A DNA stretch of 64,000 nucleotides, taken from NCBI RefSeq assembly GCF_937616625.2, contig NC_065574.1, positions 27,530,501 through 27,594,500 of the forward strand, in the 5' to 3' direction. Positions within the stretch are counted from its first letter, which is position 1. The number at the start of each line of letters is the position of its first letter. The stretch is from Mercurialis annua. Its lineage: Eukaryota; Streptophyta; Magnoliopsida; Malpighiales; Euphorbiaceae. The notes beneath the pieces are model-generated. The model worked only from the letters and a program-made list of their open reading frames with translations, made no database searches and was not told the DNA's origin. The position numbers and the translations under genes are program-made. Shown in pieces: positions 23,668-37,160 of the stretch.

Positions 23668-26600
23668 ATGTGCTTAAAAAGTGACGCTAGATTAGTATGT
23701 CGCATATCAAGTGTCTTTAACCCGTCGTTCAGATTACCATGCATATTTCGTGTCACAAGTCTCCCTAACGCGTCGTTACAGGTTATATTACGCAAAGTGT
23801 GCGTTAAAAGTGACGCAAGATTACTATGTCGCGTCACAAGTTTCTTTAACGCATCGTTCCGATTACCTAAGCATGGTTAGGTTATATTACGCAAAGTGTG
23901 CGGGCAAAGTGACTCTAGATTAGTATGTCGCGTCTCAAGTCTCTTTAACGCGTCGTTTCGATTATCATGCTTATGTTACGTCTCAAGTATTTTTAACGCG
24001 TTGTGCCGATTACCTAAGCATGGTTAGTTTATATTACGCAAAGTGTGCGGGAAAAGTGACTCTAGATTAGTATGTCGCGTCTCAAGTCTCTTTTACGCGT
24101 CGTTTCGATTACCATGCTTATGTCGCGTCACAAGTCTCTCTAACGCGTCGTTCTGATTACCTAAGCATGGTTAATTTATATTATGGAAAGTGTGCGTTAA
24201 AAGTGAAGCTAGATTACTATGTCCCTTCACAAGTCACTTTAACGCGTCGTTCCGACTACCTAAGCATGGTTAGGTTATATTACGCTAAGTGTGCGTGAAA
24301 AGTGACGCTAGATTATTATGTCGCGTCATAAGTCTCTTTAACGCGTCGTTCCAATTACCTAAGCATGATTAATTTATATTATGGAAAATGTGCGTTAAAA
24401 GTGAAGCTACATTACTATGTCGCGTCTTATGTCTCTTTACCGCGTCGTTTCGATTACCATGCTTATGTCGCGTCACAAGTCTCTCAAACGTGTCGTTCCG
24501 ATTACCTAATCATGGATAGATTATATTATGCAAAGTGTGCGTTAAAATTGACGGTAGAGTACTATGTCGCGTAGCAAGTCACTTTAACGCGTCGTTCCGA
24601 TTACCTTAGCATGGTTAGGTTATATTACGCAAAGTGTGCGTGAAAAATGACGTTAGATTTGTATGTTGCATCTCATGTCTTATTAACGCGTTGTTACAAT
24701 TACCTAAGTATAGTTACGTTATAATACGCAAAGTGTCCCGGAAAAGTGACTCGAGATTAGTATGTCGCGTCTCAAGCCTCTTTTACGTGTCGTTTTGATT
24801 ACCATGCTTATGTCGCGTCACAAGTCCCTCTAAGCGTCGTTCGGATTACCTAAGCATGGTTAATTTATATTGTGGAAAGTGTACGTGAAAAGTGACGCTA
24901 GATTAGTATGTCGTGTCACAAGTCTCTTTAACGCGTCGTTGCGTTTACCTAAGCATGGTTAGGTAATATACTTAAAGTATGCGTGAACATTGACGCTAAA
25001 TTAGTATGTCGCATCTCAAGTCTCTTCAACGCGACAATTCGATGACCTAAGCATGATAAGGTTATATTATGGAAAGTGTGCGTTAAAAGTGAAGCTAGAT
25101 TACTATGTCGTGTCACAAGTCTCTTTAACGCGTCGTTCCGATTACCTAAGCATGGTTAGGTTACATTACGCAAAGTGTGCGTGAAAAGTGACGCTAGATT
25201 AGTAAGTCGCGTCACAAGTCTCTTTAACGCGTCGTTCCGATTACCTAAGCATGGTTAGTTTATATTATGGAAAGTGTGTGTTGAAAGTGAAGCTAGATTA
25301 CTATGTCCCGTCACAAGTCTCTTTAACGCGTCGTTTTGATTACCATGCTTATGTCGCGTCACAAGTTTCTCAAACGCGTCCAATTACCTAGGCATTGTTA
25401 GGTTATAATACGCAAAGTGTGCGTGAAAAGTGACGCTAGATTAGTATGTCTCATCTCAAGTCTCTTTAACGGGTCATTTTGATTACCATGCTTATGTCGC
25501 GTCACAAGTCTCTCAACGCGTCGTTCCGATTACCGAAGCATGGTTAGGTAATATTACGCAAACGGTGCGTGAAAAGTGACGTTAGATTAGTATGTCGATT
25601 ACCATGCTTATGTCGCGTCTCAAGTCTCTTTAACGTCATTCCGATTACCCAAGCATGGTTAGGTTATATTATGCAAAGCGTGCGTAAAACAAGTGATGAT
25701 AGATTAGTCCGATTACCTATCATGGTTAGGTTATATTACACAAAGTGTGCGTGAAAAGTGACGCTAGATTAGTATGTCCCGTCTCATATCTCTTTAACAC
25801 ATCGGTTCGATTACCTATCATGGTTAGGTTATATTGCACAAAGTGTGCGTGAAAAGTGACGCTAGATTAGCATGTCCCCTCTAATGTTTCTTTAAGGCAT
25901 CGTTTCATTACCATTCTTATGTCACGTCACAAGTCTCTCTAACGCATCGTTCCAATTACCTAAGCATGGTTAGTGTTTACTACGCAAAGTGTGCGTGAAA
26001 AGTGAAATAGATCAATATGTCGCGTCTAAAGTCTTTGAGACGCGTCGTTCCAATAACCTAAGCATGGTTAGGATAAATTACATAAAGAGTGCGTAAGAAG
26101 TGATGCTAGATTAGTATGTCGTGTCTCAAGTCTCTTTAACGCGTCGTTCCGATTACCTAAGCATGGTTAGGTTATATTACGCAAAGTGTGCATTAAAAGT
26201 GACAATAGATTAGTATGTCGCGTCTCAAGTCTTTGTAACGCGTCGTTTCGATTACCTAGGCATGGTTAGGTTATATTATCCAAAGTTAGCGTGAAAAGTG
26301 ACGCTAGATTAGTATGTCGCGTCTCAAGTGTTTTTAACCCGTCGTTCCGATTACCATGCTTATATCGCGTCCCAAGTCTCTCTAACACGTTGTTACGATT
26401 ACCTAAGCATGGTTAGGTTATATTACGCAAAGTGTTGCGTCACAAGTTTCTTTCACGCATCGTTCCGATTACCTAAGCATGGTTAGGTTATATTACGCAA
26501 AGTTTGCGGGAAAGGTGACGCTAGATTAGTATGTAGCGTCACAAGTATCTTTAATGTGTCGTTCGGATTACCTAAGCATGGTTAAATTATATACGCAAAG

Positions 26601-26797
26601 TGTGCGTGAAAAGTAACGCTTGATTAGTATGTCGCGTCTCAAGTCTCTTTAATGCGTCTTTCCAATTATCTAAGTATGGTTAGGTTATATTACGCAAAGC
26701 GTGCGTTAATAGTGACGCTAGATTAGTATGTCGCGTCTTAAGTCTCTTTAACGCGTCGTTCCGATTACCTAAGCATCGTTAGGTTATATTATGCAAA
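23668..26797 (+). repeat. Higher-order unit 1 (3,130 bp)
   Basis: Full-length reference form. It keeps the monomer with AAAATGTGCGTTAAAAGTG (about 24,385) that units 2 to 4 lack. Unit phase is arbitrary. Confidence 0.85.
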
Positions 26798-29700
26798 ATG
26801 TGCTTAAAAAGTGACGCTAGATTAGTATGTCGCATATCAAGTGTCTTTAACCCGTCGTTCAGATTACCATGCATATTTCGTGTCACAAGTCTCCCTAACG
26901 CGTCGTTACAGGTTATATTACGCAAAGTGTGCGTTAAAAGTGACGCAAGATTACTATGTCGCGTCACAAGTTTCTTTAACGCATCGTTCCGATTACCTAA
27001 GCATGGTTAGGTTATATTACGCAAAGTGTGCGGGCAAAGTGACTCTAGATTAGTATGTCGTGTTTCAAGTCTCTTTAACGCGTCGTTTCGATTATCATGC
27101 TTATGTTTCATCTCAAGTATTTTTAACGCGTTGTGCCGATTACCTAAGCATGGTTAGTTTATATTACGCAAAGTGTGCGGGAAAAGTGACTCTAGATTAG
27201 TATGTCGCGTCTCAAGTCTCTTTTACGCGCCGTTTTGATTACCATGCTTATGTCGCGTCACAAGTCTCTCTAACGCGTCGTTCTGATTACCTAAGCATGG
27301 TTAATTTATATTATGGAAAGTGTGCGTTAAAAGTGAAGCTAGATTACTATGTCCCTTCACAAGTCACTTTAACGCGTCGTTCCGACTACCTAAGCATGGT
27401 TAGGTTATATTACGCTAAGTGTGCGTGAAAAGTGACGCTAGATTAGTATGTCGCGTCACAAGTCTCTTTACCGCGTCGTTTCGATTACCATGCTTATGTC
27501 GCGTCACAAGTCTCTCAAACGTGTCGTTCCGATTACCTAATCATGGATAGGTTATATTATGCAAAGTGTGCGTTAAAATTGACGGTAGAGTACTATGTCG
27601 CGTAGCAAGTCACTTTAGCGCGTCGTTCCGATTACCTGAGAATGGTTAGGTTATATTACGCAAAGTGTGCGTGAAAAATGACGTTAGATTTGTATGTTGC
27701 GTCTCATGTCTTATTAACGCGTTGTTACAATTACCTAAGTATAGTTAGGTTATATTACGCAAAGTGTCCGGGAAAAGTGACTCTAGATTAGTATGTCGCG
27801 TCTCAAGCCTCTTTTAAGTGTCATTTTGATTACCATGCTTATGTCGTGTCACAAGTCCCTCTAAGCGTCGTTCAGATTACCTATGCATGGTTAATTTATA
27901 TTATGGAAAGTGTACGTGAAAAGTGACGCTAGATTAGTATGTCGCGTCACAAGTCTCTTTAACGCGTCGTTCCGTTTACCTAAGCATGGTTAGGTAATAT
28001 ACTTAAAGTGTGCGTGAACATTGACGCTAAATTAATATGTCGCATCTCAAGTCTCTTCAACGCGACAATTTGATGACATAAGCATGATAAGGTTATATTA
28101 TGGAAAGTGTGCGTTAAAAGTGAAGCTAGATTACTATGTCGTGTCACAAGTCTCTTTAACGCGTCTTTCCGATTACCTAAGCATGGTTAGGTTACATTAC
28201 GCAAAGTGTGCGTGAAAAGTGACGCTAGATTAGTAAGTCGCGTCACAAGTCTCTTTAACGCGTCGTTCCGATTACCTAAGCATGGTTAGTTTATATTATG
28301 GAAAGTGTGTGTTGAAAGTGAAGCTAGATTACTATGTCCCATCACAAGTCTCTTTAACGCGTCGTTTTGATTACCATGCTTATGTCGCGTCACAAGTTTC
28401 TCAAACGCGTCCAATTACCTAGGCATTGTTAGGTTATAATACGCAAAGTGTGCGTGAAAAGTGACGCTAGATTAGTATGTCTAATCTCAAGTCTCTTTAA
28501 CGAGTCGGTATGATTACCATGCTTATGTCGCGTCACAAGTCTCTCAACGCGTCGTTACGATTACCGAAGCATGGTTAGGTAATATTACGCAAACGGTGCG
28601 TGAAAAGTGACGCTAGATTAGTATGTCGATTTCCATGCTTATGTCGCGTCTCAAGTCTCTTTAACGTCATTCCGATTACCCGAGCATGGTTAGGTTATAT
28701 TACGCAAAGCGTGCGTAAAACAAGTGATGCTAGATTAGTCCGATTACCTATCATGGTTAGGTTATATTACACAAAGTGTGCGTGAAAAGTGACGCTAGAT
28801 TAGTATGTCCCGTCTCATATCTCTTTAACGCATCGGTCCGATTACCTATCATGGTTAGGTTATATTGCACAAAGTGTGCGTGAAAAGTGACGCTAGATTA
28901 GCATGTCCCGTCTAATGTTTCTTTAAGGCATCGTTTCATTACCATTCTTATGTCACGTCACAAGTCTCTCTAACGCATCGCTCCAATTACCTAAGCATGG
29001 TTAGTGTTTACTACGCAAAGTGTGCGTGAAAAGTGAAATAGATCAATATGTCGCGTCTAAAGTCTTTGAGACGCGTCGTTCCAATCACCTAAGCATGGTT
29101 AGGATAAATTACATAAAGAGTGCGTAAGAAGTGATGCTAGATTAGTATGTCGTGTCTCAAGTCTCTTTAACGCGTCGTTCCGATTACCTAAGCATGGTTA
29201 GGTTATATTACGCAAAGTGTGCATTAAAAGTGACAATAGATTAGTATGTCGCGTCTCAAGTCTTTGTAACGCGTCGTTTCGATTACCTAGGCATGGTTAG
29301 GTTATATTATCCAAAGTTAGCGTGAAAAGTGACGCTAGATTAGTATGTCGCGTCTCAAGTGTTTTTAACCCGTCGTTCTGATTACCATGCTTATATCGCG
29401 TCCCAAGTCTCTCTAACACGTTGTTACGATTACCTAAGCATGGTTAGGTTATATTACGCAAAGTGTTGCGTCACAAGTTTCTTTCACGCATCGTTCCGAT
29501 TACCTAAGCATGGTTAGGTTATATTACGCAAAGTTTGCGGGAAAGGTGACACTAGATTAGTATGTAGCGTCACAAGTATCTTTAATGTGTCGTTCGGATT
29601 ACCTAAGCATGGTTAAATTATATACGCAAAGTGTGCGTGAAAAGTAACGCTTGATTAGTATGTCGCGTCTCAAGTCTCTTTAATGCGTCTTTCCAATTAT

Positions 29701-29828
29701 CTAAGTATGGTTAGGTTATATTACGCAAAGCGTGCGCTAATAGTGACGCTAGATTAGTATGTCGCGTCTCAAGTCTCTTTAACGCGTCGTTCCGATTACC
29801 TAAGCATCGTTAGGTTATATTATGCAAA
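26798..29828 (+). repeat. Higher-order unit 2 (3,031 bp)
   Basis: 99 bp shorter than unit 1. Exactly one monomer is missing near 27,465, where GTCACAAGTCTCTTTACCGC joins two monomers that are separate in unit 1. Confidence 0.82.
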
Positions 29829-32816
29829 ATGTGCTTAAAAAGTGACGCTAGATTAGTATGTCGCATATCAAGTGTCTTTAACCCGTCGTTCAGATTACCA
29901 TGCACATTTCGTGTCACAAGTCTCCCTAACGCGTCGTTACAGGTTATATTACGCAAAGTGTGCGTTAAAAGTGACGCAAGATTACTATGTCGCGTCACAA
30001 GTTTCTTTAACGCATCGTTCCGATTACCTAAGCATGGTTAGGTTATATTACGCAAAGTGTGCGGGCAAAGTGACTCTAGATTAGTATGTCGCGTCTCAAG
30101 TCTCTTTAACGCGTCGTTTCGATTATCATGCTTATGTTGCGTCTCAAGTATTTTTAACGCGTTGTGCCGATTACCTAAGCATGGTTAGTTTATATTACGC
30201 AAAGTGTGCGGGAAAAGTGACTCTAGATTAGTATGTCGCGTCTCAAGTCTCTTTTACGCGCTGTTTCGATTACCATGCTTATGTCGCGTCACAAGTCTCT
30301 CTAACGCGTCGTTCTGATTACCTAAGCATGGTTAATTTATATTATGGAAAGTGTGCGTTAAAAGTGAAGCTAGATTACTATGTCCCTTCACAAGTCACTT
30401 TAACGCGTCGTTCCGACTACCTAAGCATGGTTAGGTTATATTACGCTAAGTGTGCGTGAAAAGTGACGCTAGATTAGTATGTCGCGTCACAAGTCTCTTT
30501 ACCGCGTCGTTTCGATTACCATGCTTATGTCGAGTCACAAGTCTCTCAAACGTGTCGTTCCGATTACCTAATCATGGATACAATGTTGCGTAGCAAGTCA
30601 CTTTAGCGCGTCGTTCCGATTACCTGAGAATGGTTAGGTTATATTACGCAAAGTGTGCGTGAAAAATGACGTCAGATTTGTATGTTGCGTCTCATGTCTT
30701 ATTAACACGTTGTTACAATTACCTAAGTATAGTTAGGTTATATTACGCAAAGTGTCCGGGAAAAGTGACTCTAGATTAGTATGTCGCGTCTCAAGCCTCT
30801 TTTACGTGTCGTTTTGATTACCATGCTTATGTCGCGTCACAAGTCCCTCTAAGCGTCGTTCAGATTACCTAAGCATGGTTAATTTATATTATGGAAAGTG
30901 TACGTGAAAAGTGACGCTAGATTAGTATGTCGCGTCACAAGTCTCTTTAACGCGTCGTTCCGTTTACCTAAGCATGGTTAGGTAATATACTTAAAGTGTG
31001 CGTGAAAATTGACGCTAAATTAATATGTCGCATCTCAAGTCTCTTCAACGCGACAATTCGATGACCTAAGCATGATAAGGTTATATTATGGAAAGTGTGC
31101 GTTAAAAGTGAAGCTAGATTACTATGTCGTGTCACAAGTCTCTTTAACGCGTCGTTCCGATTACCTAAGCATGGTTAGGTTACATTACGCAAAGTGTGCG
31201 TGAAAAGTGACGCTAGATTAGTAAGTCGCGTCACAAGTCTCTTTCACGCGTCGTTCCGATTACCTAAGCATGGTTAGTTTATATTATGGAAAGTGTGTGT
31301 TGAAAGTGAAGCTAGATTACTATGTCCCGTCACAAGTCTCTTTAACGCGTCTTTTTGATTACCATGCTTATGTCGCGTCACAAGTTTCTCAAACGCGTCC
31401 AATTACCTAGGCATTGTTAGGTTATAATACGCAAAGTGTGCGTGAAAAGTGACGCTAGATTAGTATGTCTCATCTCAAGTCTCTTTAACGAGTCGGTTTG
31501 ATTACCATGCTTATGTCGCGTCACAAGTCTCTCAACGCGTCGTTACGATTACCGAAGCATGGTTAGGTAATATTACGCAAACGGTGCGTGAAAAGTGACG
31601 CTAGATTAGTATGTCGATTTCCATGCTTATGTCGCGTCTCAAGTCTCTTTAACGTCATTCCGATTACCCGAGCATGGTTAGGTTATATTACGCAAAGCGT
31701 GCGTAAAACAAGTGATGCTAGATTAGTCCGATTACCTATCATGGTTAGGTTATATTACACAAAGTGTGCGTGAAAAGTGACGCTAGATTAGTATGTCCCG
31801 TCTCATATCTCTTTAACGCATCGGTCCGATTACCTATCATGGTTAGGTTATATTGCACAAAGTGTGCGTGAAAAGTGACGCTAGATTAGCATGTCCCGTC
31901 TAATGTTTCTTTAAGGCATCGTTTCATTACCATTCTTATGTCACGTCACAAGTCTCTCTAACGCATCGCTCCAATTACCTAAGCATGGTTAGTGTTTACT
32001 ACGCAAAGTGTGCGTGAAAAGTGAAATAGATCAATATGTCGCGTCTAAAGTCTTTGAGACGCGTCGTTCCAATCACCTAAGCATGGTTAGGATAAATTAC
32101 ATAAAGAGTGCGTAAGAAGTGATGCTAGATTAGTATGTCGTGTCTCAAGTCTCTTTAACGCGTCGTTCCGATTACCTAAGCATGGTTAGGTTATATTACG
32201 CAAAGTGTGCATTAAAAGTGACAATAGATTAGTATGTCGCGTCTCAAGTCTTTGTAACGCGTCGTTTCGATTACCTAGGCATGGTTAGGTTATATTATCC
32301 AAAGTTAGCGTGAAAAGTGACGCTAGATTAGTATGTCGCGTCTCAAGTGTTTTTAACCCGTCGTTCTGATTACCATGCTTATATCGCGTCCCAAGTCTCT
32401 CTAACACGTTGTTACGATTACCTAAGCATGGTTAGGTTATATTACGCAAAGTGTTGCGTCACAAGTTTCTTTCACGCATCGTTCCGATTACCTAAGCATG
32501 GTTAGGTTATATTACGCAAAGTTTGCGGGAAAGGTGACACTAGATTAGTATGTAGCGTCACAAGTATCTTTAATGTGTCGTTCGGATTACCTAAGCATGG
32601 TTAAATTATATACGCAAAGTGTGCGTGAAAAGTAACGCTTGATTAGTATGTCGCTTCTCAAGTCTCTTTAATGCGTCTTTCCAATTATCTAAGTATGGTT
32701 AGGTTATATTACGCAAAGCGTGCGTTAATAGTGACGCTAGATTAGTATGTCGCGTCTCAAGTCTCTTTAACGCGTCGTTCCGATTACCTAAGCATCGTTA
32801 GGTTATATTATGCAAA
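29829..32816 (+). repeat. Higher-order unit 3 (2,988 bp)
   Basis: Carries the one-monomer loss of unit 2 plus a further 43-bp deletion near 30,579, after CCTAATCATGGATA. Almost identical to unit 4. Confidence 0.82.
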
Positions 32817-35784
32817 ATGTGCTTAAAAAGTGACGCTAGATTAGTATGTCGCATATCAAGTGTCTTTAACCCGTCGTTCAGATTACCATGCACATTTCGT
32901 GTCACAAGTCTCCCTAACGCGTCGTTACAGGTTATATTACGCAAAGTGTGCGTTAAAAGTGACGCAAGATTACTATGTCGCGTCACAAGTTTCTTTAACG
33001 CATCGTTCCGATTACCTAAGCATGGTTAGGTTATATTACGCAAAGTGTGCGGGCAAAGTGACTCTAGATTAGTATGTCGCGTCTCAAGTCTCTTTAACGC
33101 GTCATTTCGATTATCATGCTTATGTTGCGTCTCAAGTATTTTTAACGCGTTGTGCCGATTACCTAAGCATGGTTAGTTTATATTACGCAAAGTGTGCGGG
33201 AAAAGTGACTCTAGATTAGTATGTCGCGTCTCAAGTCTCTTTTACGCGCTGTTTCGATCACCATGCTTATGTCGCGTCACAAGTCTCTCTAACGCGTCGT
33301 TCTGATTACCTAAGCATGGTTAATTTATATTATGGAAAGTGTGCGTTAAAAGTGAAGCTAGATTACTATGTCCCTTCACAAGTCACTTTAACGCGTCGTT
33401 CCGACTACCTAAGCATGGTTAGGTTATATTACGCTAAGTGTGCGTGAAAAGTGACGCTAGATTAGTATGTCGCGTCACAAGTCTCTTTACCGCGTCGTTT
33501 CGATTACCATGCTTATGTCGAGTCACAAGTCTCTCAAACGTGTCGTTCCGATTACCTAATCATGGATACTATGTCGCGTAGCAAGTCACTTTAGCGCGTC
33601 GTTCCGATTACCTGAGAATGGTTAGGTTATATTACGCAAAGTGTGCGTGAAAAATGACGTCAGATTTGTATGTTGCGTCTCATGTCTTATTAACACGTTG
33701 TTACAATTACCTAAGTATAGTTAGGTTATATTACGCAAAGTGTCCGGGAAAAGTGACTCTAGATTAGTATGTCGCGTCTCAAGCCTCTTTTACGTGTCGT
33801 TTTGATTACCATGCTTATGTCGCGTCACAAGTCCCTCTAAACGTCGTTCAGATTACCTAAGCATGGTTAATTTATATTATGGAAAGTGTACGTGAAAAGT
33901 GACGCTAGATTAGTATGTCGCGTCACAAGTCTCTTTAACGCGTCGTTCCGTTTACCTAAGCATGGTTAGGTAATATACTTAAAGTGTGCGTGAACATTGA
34001 CGCTAAATTAATATGTCGCATCTCAAGTCTCTTCAACGCGACAATTCGATGACCTAAGCATGATAAGGTTATATTATGGAAAGTGTGCGTTAAAAGTGAA
34101 GCTAGATTACTATGTCGTGTCACAAGTCTCTTTAACGCGTCGTTCCGATTACCTAAGCATGGTTAGGTTACATTACGCAAAGTGTGCGTGAAAAGTGACG
34201 CTAGATTAGTAAGTCGCGTCACAAGTCTCTTTAACGCGTCGTTCCGATTACCTAAGCATGGTTAGTTTATATTATGGAAAGTGTGTGTTGAAAGTGAAGC
34301 TAGATTACTATGTCCCGTCACAAGTCTCTTTAACGCGTCGTTTTGATTACCATGCTTATGTCGCGTCACAAGTTTCTCAAACGCGTCCAATTACCTAGGC
34401 ATTGTTAGGTTATAATACGCAAAGTGTGCGTGAAAAGTGACGCTAGATTAGTATGTCTCATCTCAAGTCTCTTTAACGAGTCGGTTTGATTACCATGCTT
34501 ATGTCGCGTCACAAGTCTCTCAACGCGTCGTTACGATTACCGAAGCATGGTTAGGTAATATTACGCAAACGGTGCGTGAAAAGTGACGCTAGATTAGTAT
34601 GTCGATTACCATGCTTATGTCGCGTCTCAAGTCTCTTTAACGTCATTCCGATTACCCGAGCATGGTTAGGTTATATTACGCAAAGCGTGCGTAAAACAAG
34701 TGATGCTAGATTAGTCCGATTACCTATCATGGTTAGGTTATATTACACAAAGTGTGCGTGAAAAGTGACGCTAGATTAGTATGTCCCGTCTCATATCTCT
34801 TTAACGCATCGGTCCGATTACCTATCATGGTTAGGTTATATTGCACAAAGTGTGCGTGAAAAGTGACGCTAGATTAGCATGTCCCGTCTAATGTTTCTTT
34901 AAGGCATCGTTTCATTACCATTCTTATGTCACGTCACAAGTCTCTCTAACGCATCGTTCCAATTACCTAAGCATGGTTAGTGTTTACTACGCAAAGTGTG
35001 CGTGAAAAGTGAAATAGATCAATATGTCGGGTCTAAAGTCTTTGAGACGCGTCGTTCCAATCACATAAGCATGGTTAGGATAAATTACATAAAGAGTGCG
35101 TAAGAAGTGATGCTAGATTAGTATGTCGTGTCTCAAGTCTCTTTAACGCGTCGTTCCGATTACCTAAGCATGGTTAGGTTATATTACGCAAAGTGTGCAT
35201 TAAAAGTGACAATAGATTAGTATGTCGCGTCTCAAGTCTTTGTAACGCGTCGTTTCGATTACCTAGGCATGGTTTGGTTATATTATAAAAAGTTAGCGTG
35301 AAAAGTGACGCTAGATTAGTATGTCGCGTCTCAAGTGTTTTTAACCCGTCGTTCCGATTACCATGCTTATATCGCGTCCCAAGTCTCTCTAACACGTTGT
35401 TACGATTACCTAAGCATGGTTAGGTTATATTACGCAAAGTGTTGCGTCACAAGTTTCTTTCACGCATCGTTCCGATTACCTAAGCATGGTTAGGTTATAT
35501 TACGCAAAGTGTGCGGGAAAGGTGACGCTAGATTAGTATGTCGCGTCGTTCGGATTACCTAAGCATGGTTAAATTATATACGCAAAGTGTGCGTGAAAAG
35601 TGACGCTTGATTAGTTTGTCGCGTCTCAAGTCTCTTTAACGCCTCTTTCCAATTATCTAAGCATGGTTAGGTTATATTACGCAAAGCGTGCGTTAATAGT
35701 GACGCTAGATTAGTATGTCGCGTCTCAAGTCTCTTTAACGCGTCGTTCCGATTACCTAAGCATCGTTAGGTTATATTATGCAAA
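32817..35784 (+). repeat. Higher-order unit 4 (2,968 bp)
   Basis: Shares both deletions of unit 3 (second one near 33,567) and has an extra loss of about 20 bp near 35,543, where GTATGTCGCG joins directly to TCGTTCGG. Confidence 0.78.
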
Positions 35785-37160
35785 ATGTGTTTTGATTACT
35801 ATGCTTATGTCGCGTCACAAGTCTCTCAACGCGTCATTACGATTACCGAAGCATGGTTAGGTAATATTACGCAAACGGTGCGTGAAAAGTGACGCTAGAT
35901 TAGTATGTCGATTACCATGCTTATGTCGTGTCTCAAGTCTCTTTAACGTCATTCCGATTACCCCAGCATAGTTAGGTTATATTACGCAAAGCGTGCGTAA
36001 AACAAGTGATGCTAGATTAGTCCGATTACCTATCATGGTTAGGTTATATTACACAAATTGTGCGTGAAAAGTTACGCTAGATTAGTATGTCCCGTCTCAT
36101 ATCTCTTTAACGCATATGTCCGATTACCTATCATGGTTAGGTTATATTGCACAAAGTGTGCGTGAAAAGTGACGCTAGATTAGCATGTCCCGTCTAATGT
36201 TTCTTTAAGGCATCGTTTCATTACCATTCTTATGTCACGTCACAAGTCTCTCTAACGCATCGTTCCAATTACCTAAGCATGGTTAGTGTTTACTACGCAA
36301 AGTGTGCGTGAAAAGTGAAATAGATTAATATGTTGCGTCTAAAGTCTTTGAGACGCGTCGTTCCAATCACCTAAGCATGGTTAGGATAAATTACATAAAG
36401 AGTGCGTAAGAAGTGATGCTAGATTAGTATGTCGTGTCTCAAGTCTATTTAACGCGTCGTTTCGATTACCTAAGCATGGTTAGGTTATATTACGCAAAGT
36501 GTGCATTAAAAGTGACAATAGATTAGTATGTCGCGTCTCAAGTCTTTGTAACGCGTCGTTTCGATTACCTAGGCATGGTTAGGTTATATTATCCAAAGTT
36601 AGCGTGAAAAGTGACGCTAGATTAGTATGTCGCGTCTCAAGTGTTTTTAACCCGTCGTTCCGATTACCATGCTTATATCGCGTCCCAAGTATCTCTAACA
36701 CGTTGTTACGATTACCTAAGCATGGTTAGGTTATATAACGCAAAGTGTTGCGTCAAAAGTTTCTTTCACGCATCGTTCCGATTACCTAAGCATGGTTAGG
36801 TTATATTACGCAAAGTGTTGCGTCACAAGTTTCTTGCACGCATCGTTCCGATTATCTAAGCATGGTTAGGTTATATTACGCAAAGTGTGCGGGAAAGGTG
36901 ACGCTAGATTAGTATGTCGCGTCGTTCGGATTACCTAAGCATGGTTAAATTATATACGCAAAGTGTGCGTGAAAAGTGATGCTTGATTAGTATGTCGCGT
37001 CTCAAGTCTCTTTAACGCCTCTTTCCAATTATCTAAGCATGGTTAGGTTATTTTACGCAAAGCGTGCGTTAATAGTGACGCTAGATTAGTATGTCGCGTC
37101 TCAAGTCTCTTTAACGCGTCGTTCCGATTACCTAAGCATCGTTAGGTTATATTATTCAAA
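35785..37160 (+). repeat. Higher-order unit 5, truncated (1,376 bp)
   Basis: The marker monomer breaks off after AAAATGTG at about 35,789 and joins TTTTGATTACTATGCTTATG, which belongs about 1.9 kb further along in a full unit. A small duplicated segment containing GTGTTGCGTCA (near 36,745 and 36,815) follows. It is a product of unequal exchange. Confidence 0.82.

Noticed and set aside
23668..23880. Many recurrent 60-85-residue open frames (for example starting MCLKSDARL, MSLTRRSDYHAY, MKSDARLVCR, MVNLYYGK, MTRHSNLASL) on both strands
   Set aside because: They are read from overlapping frames of the satellite monomers on both strands, recur with the higher-order period, and show indel and stop variation typical of non-coding repeat. 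No start context or protein family supports them.
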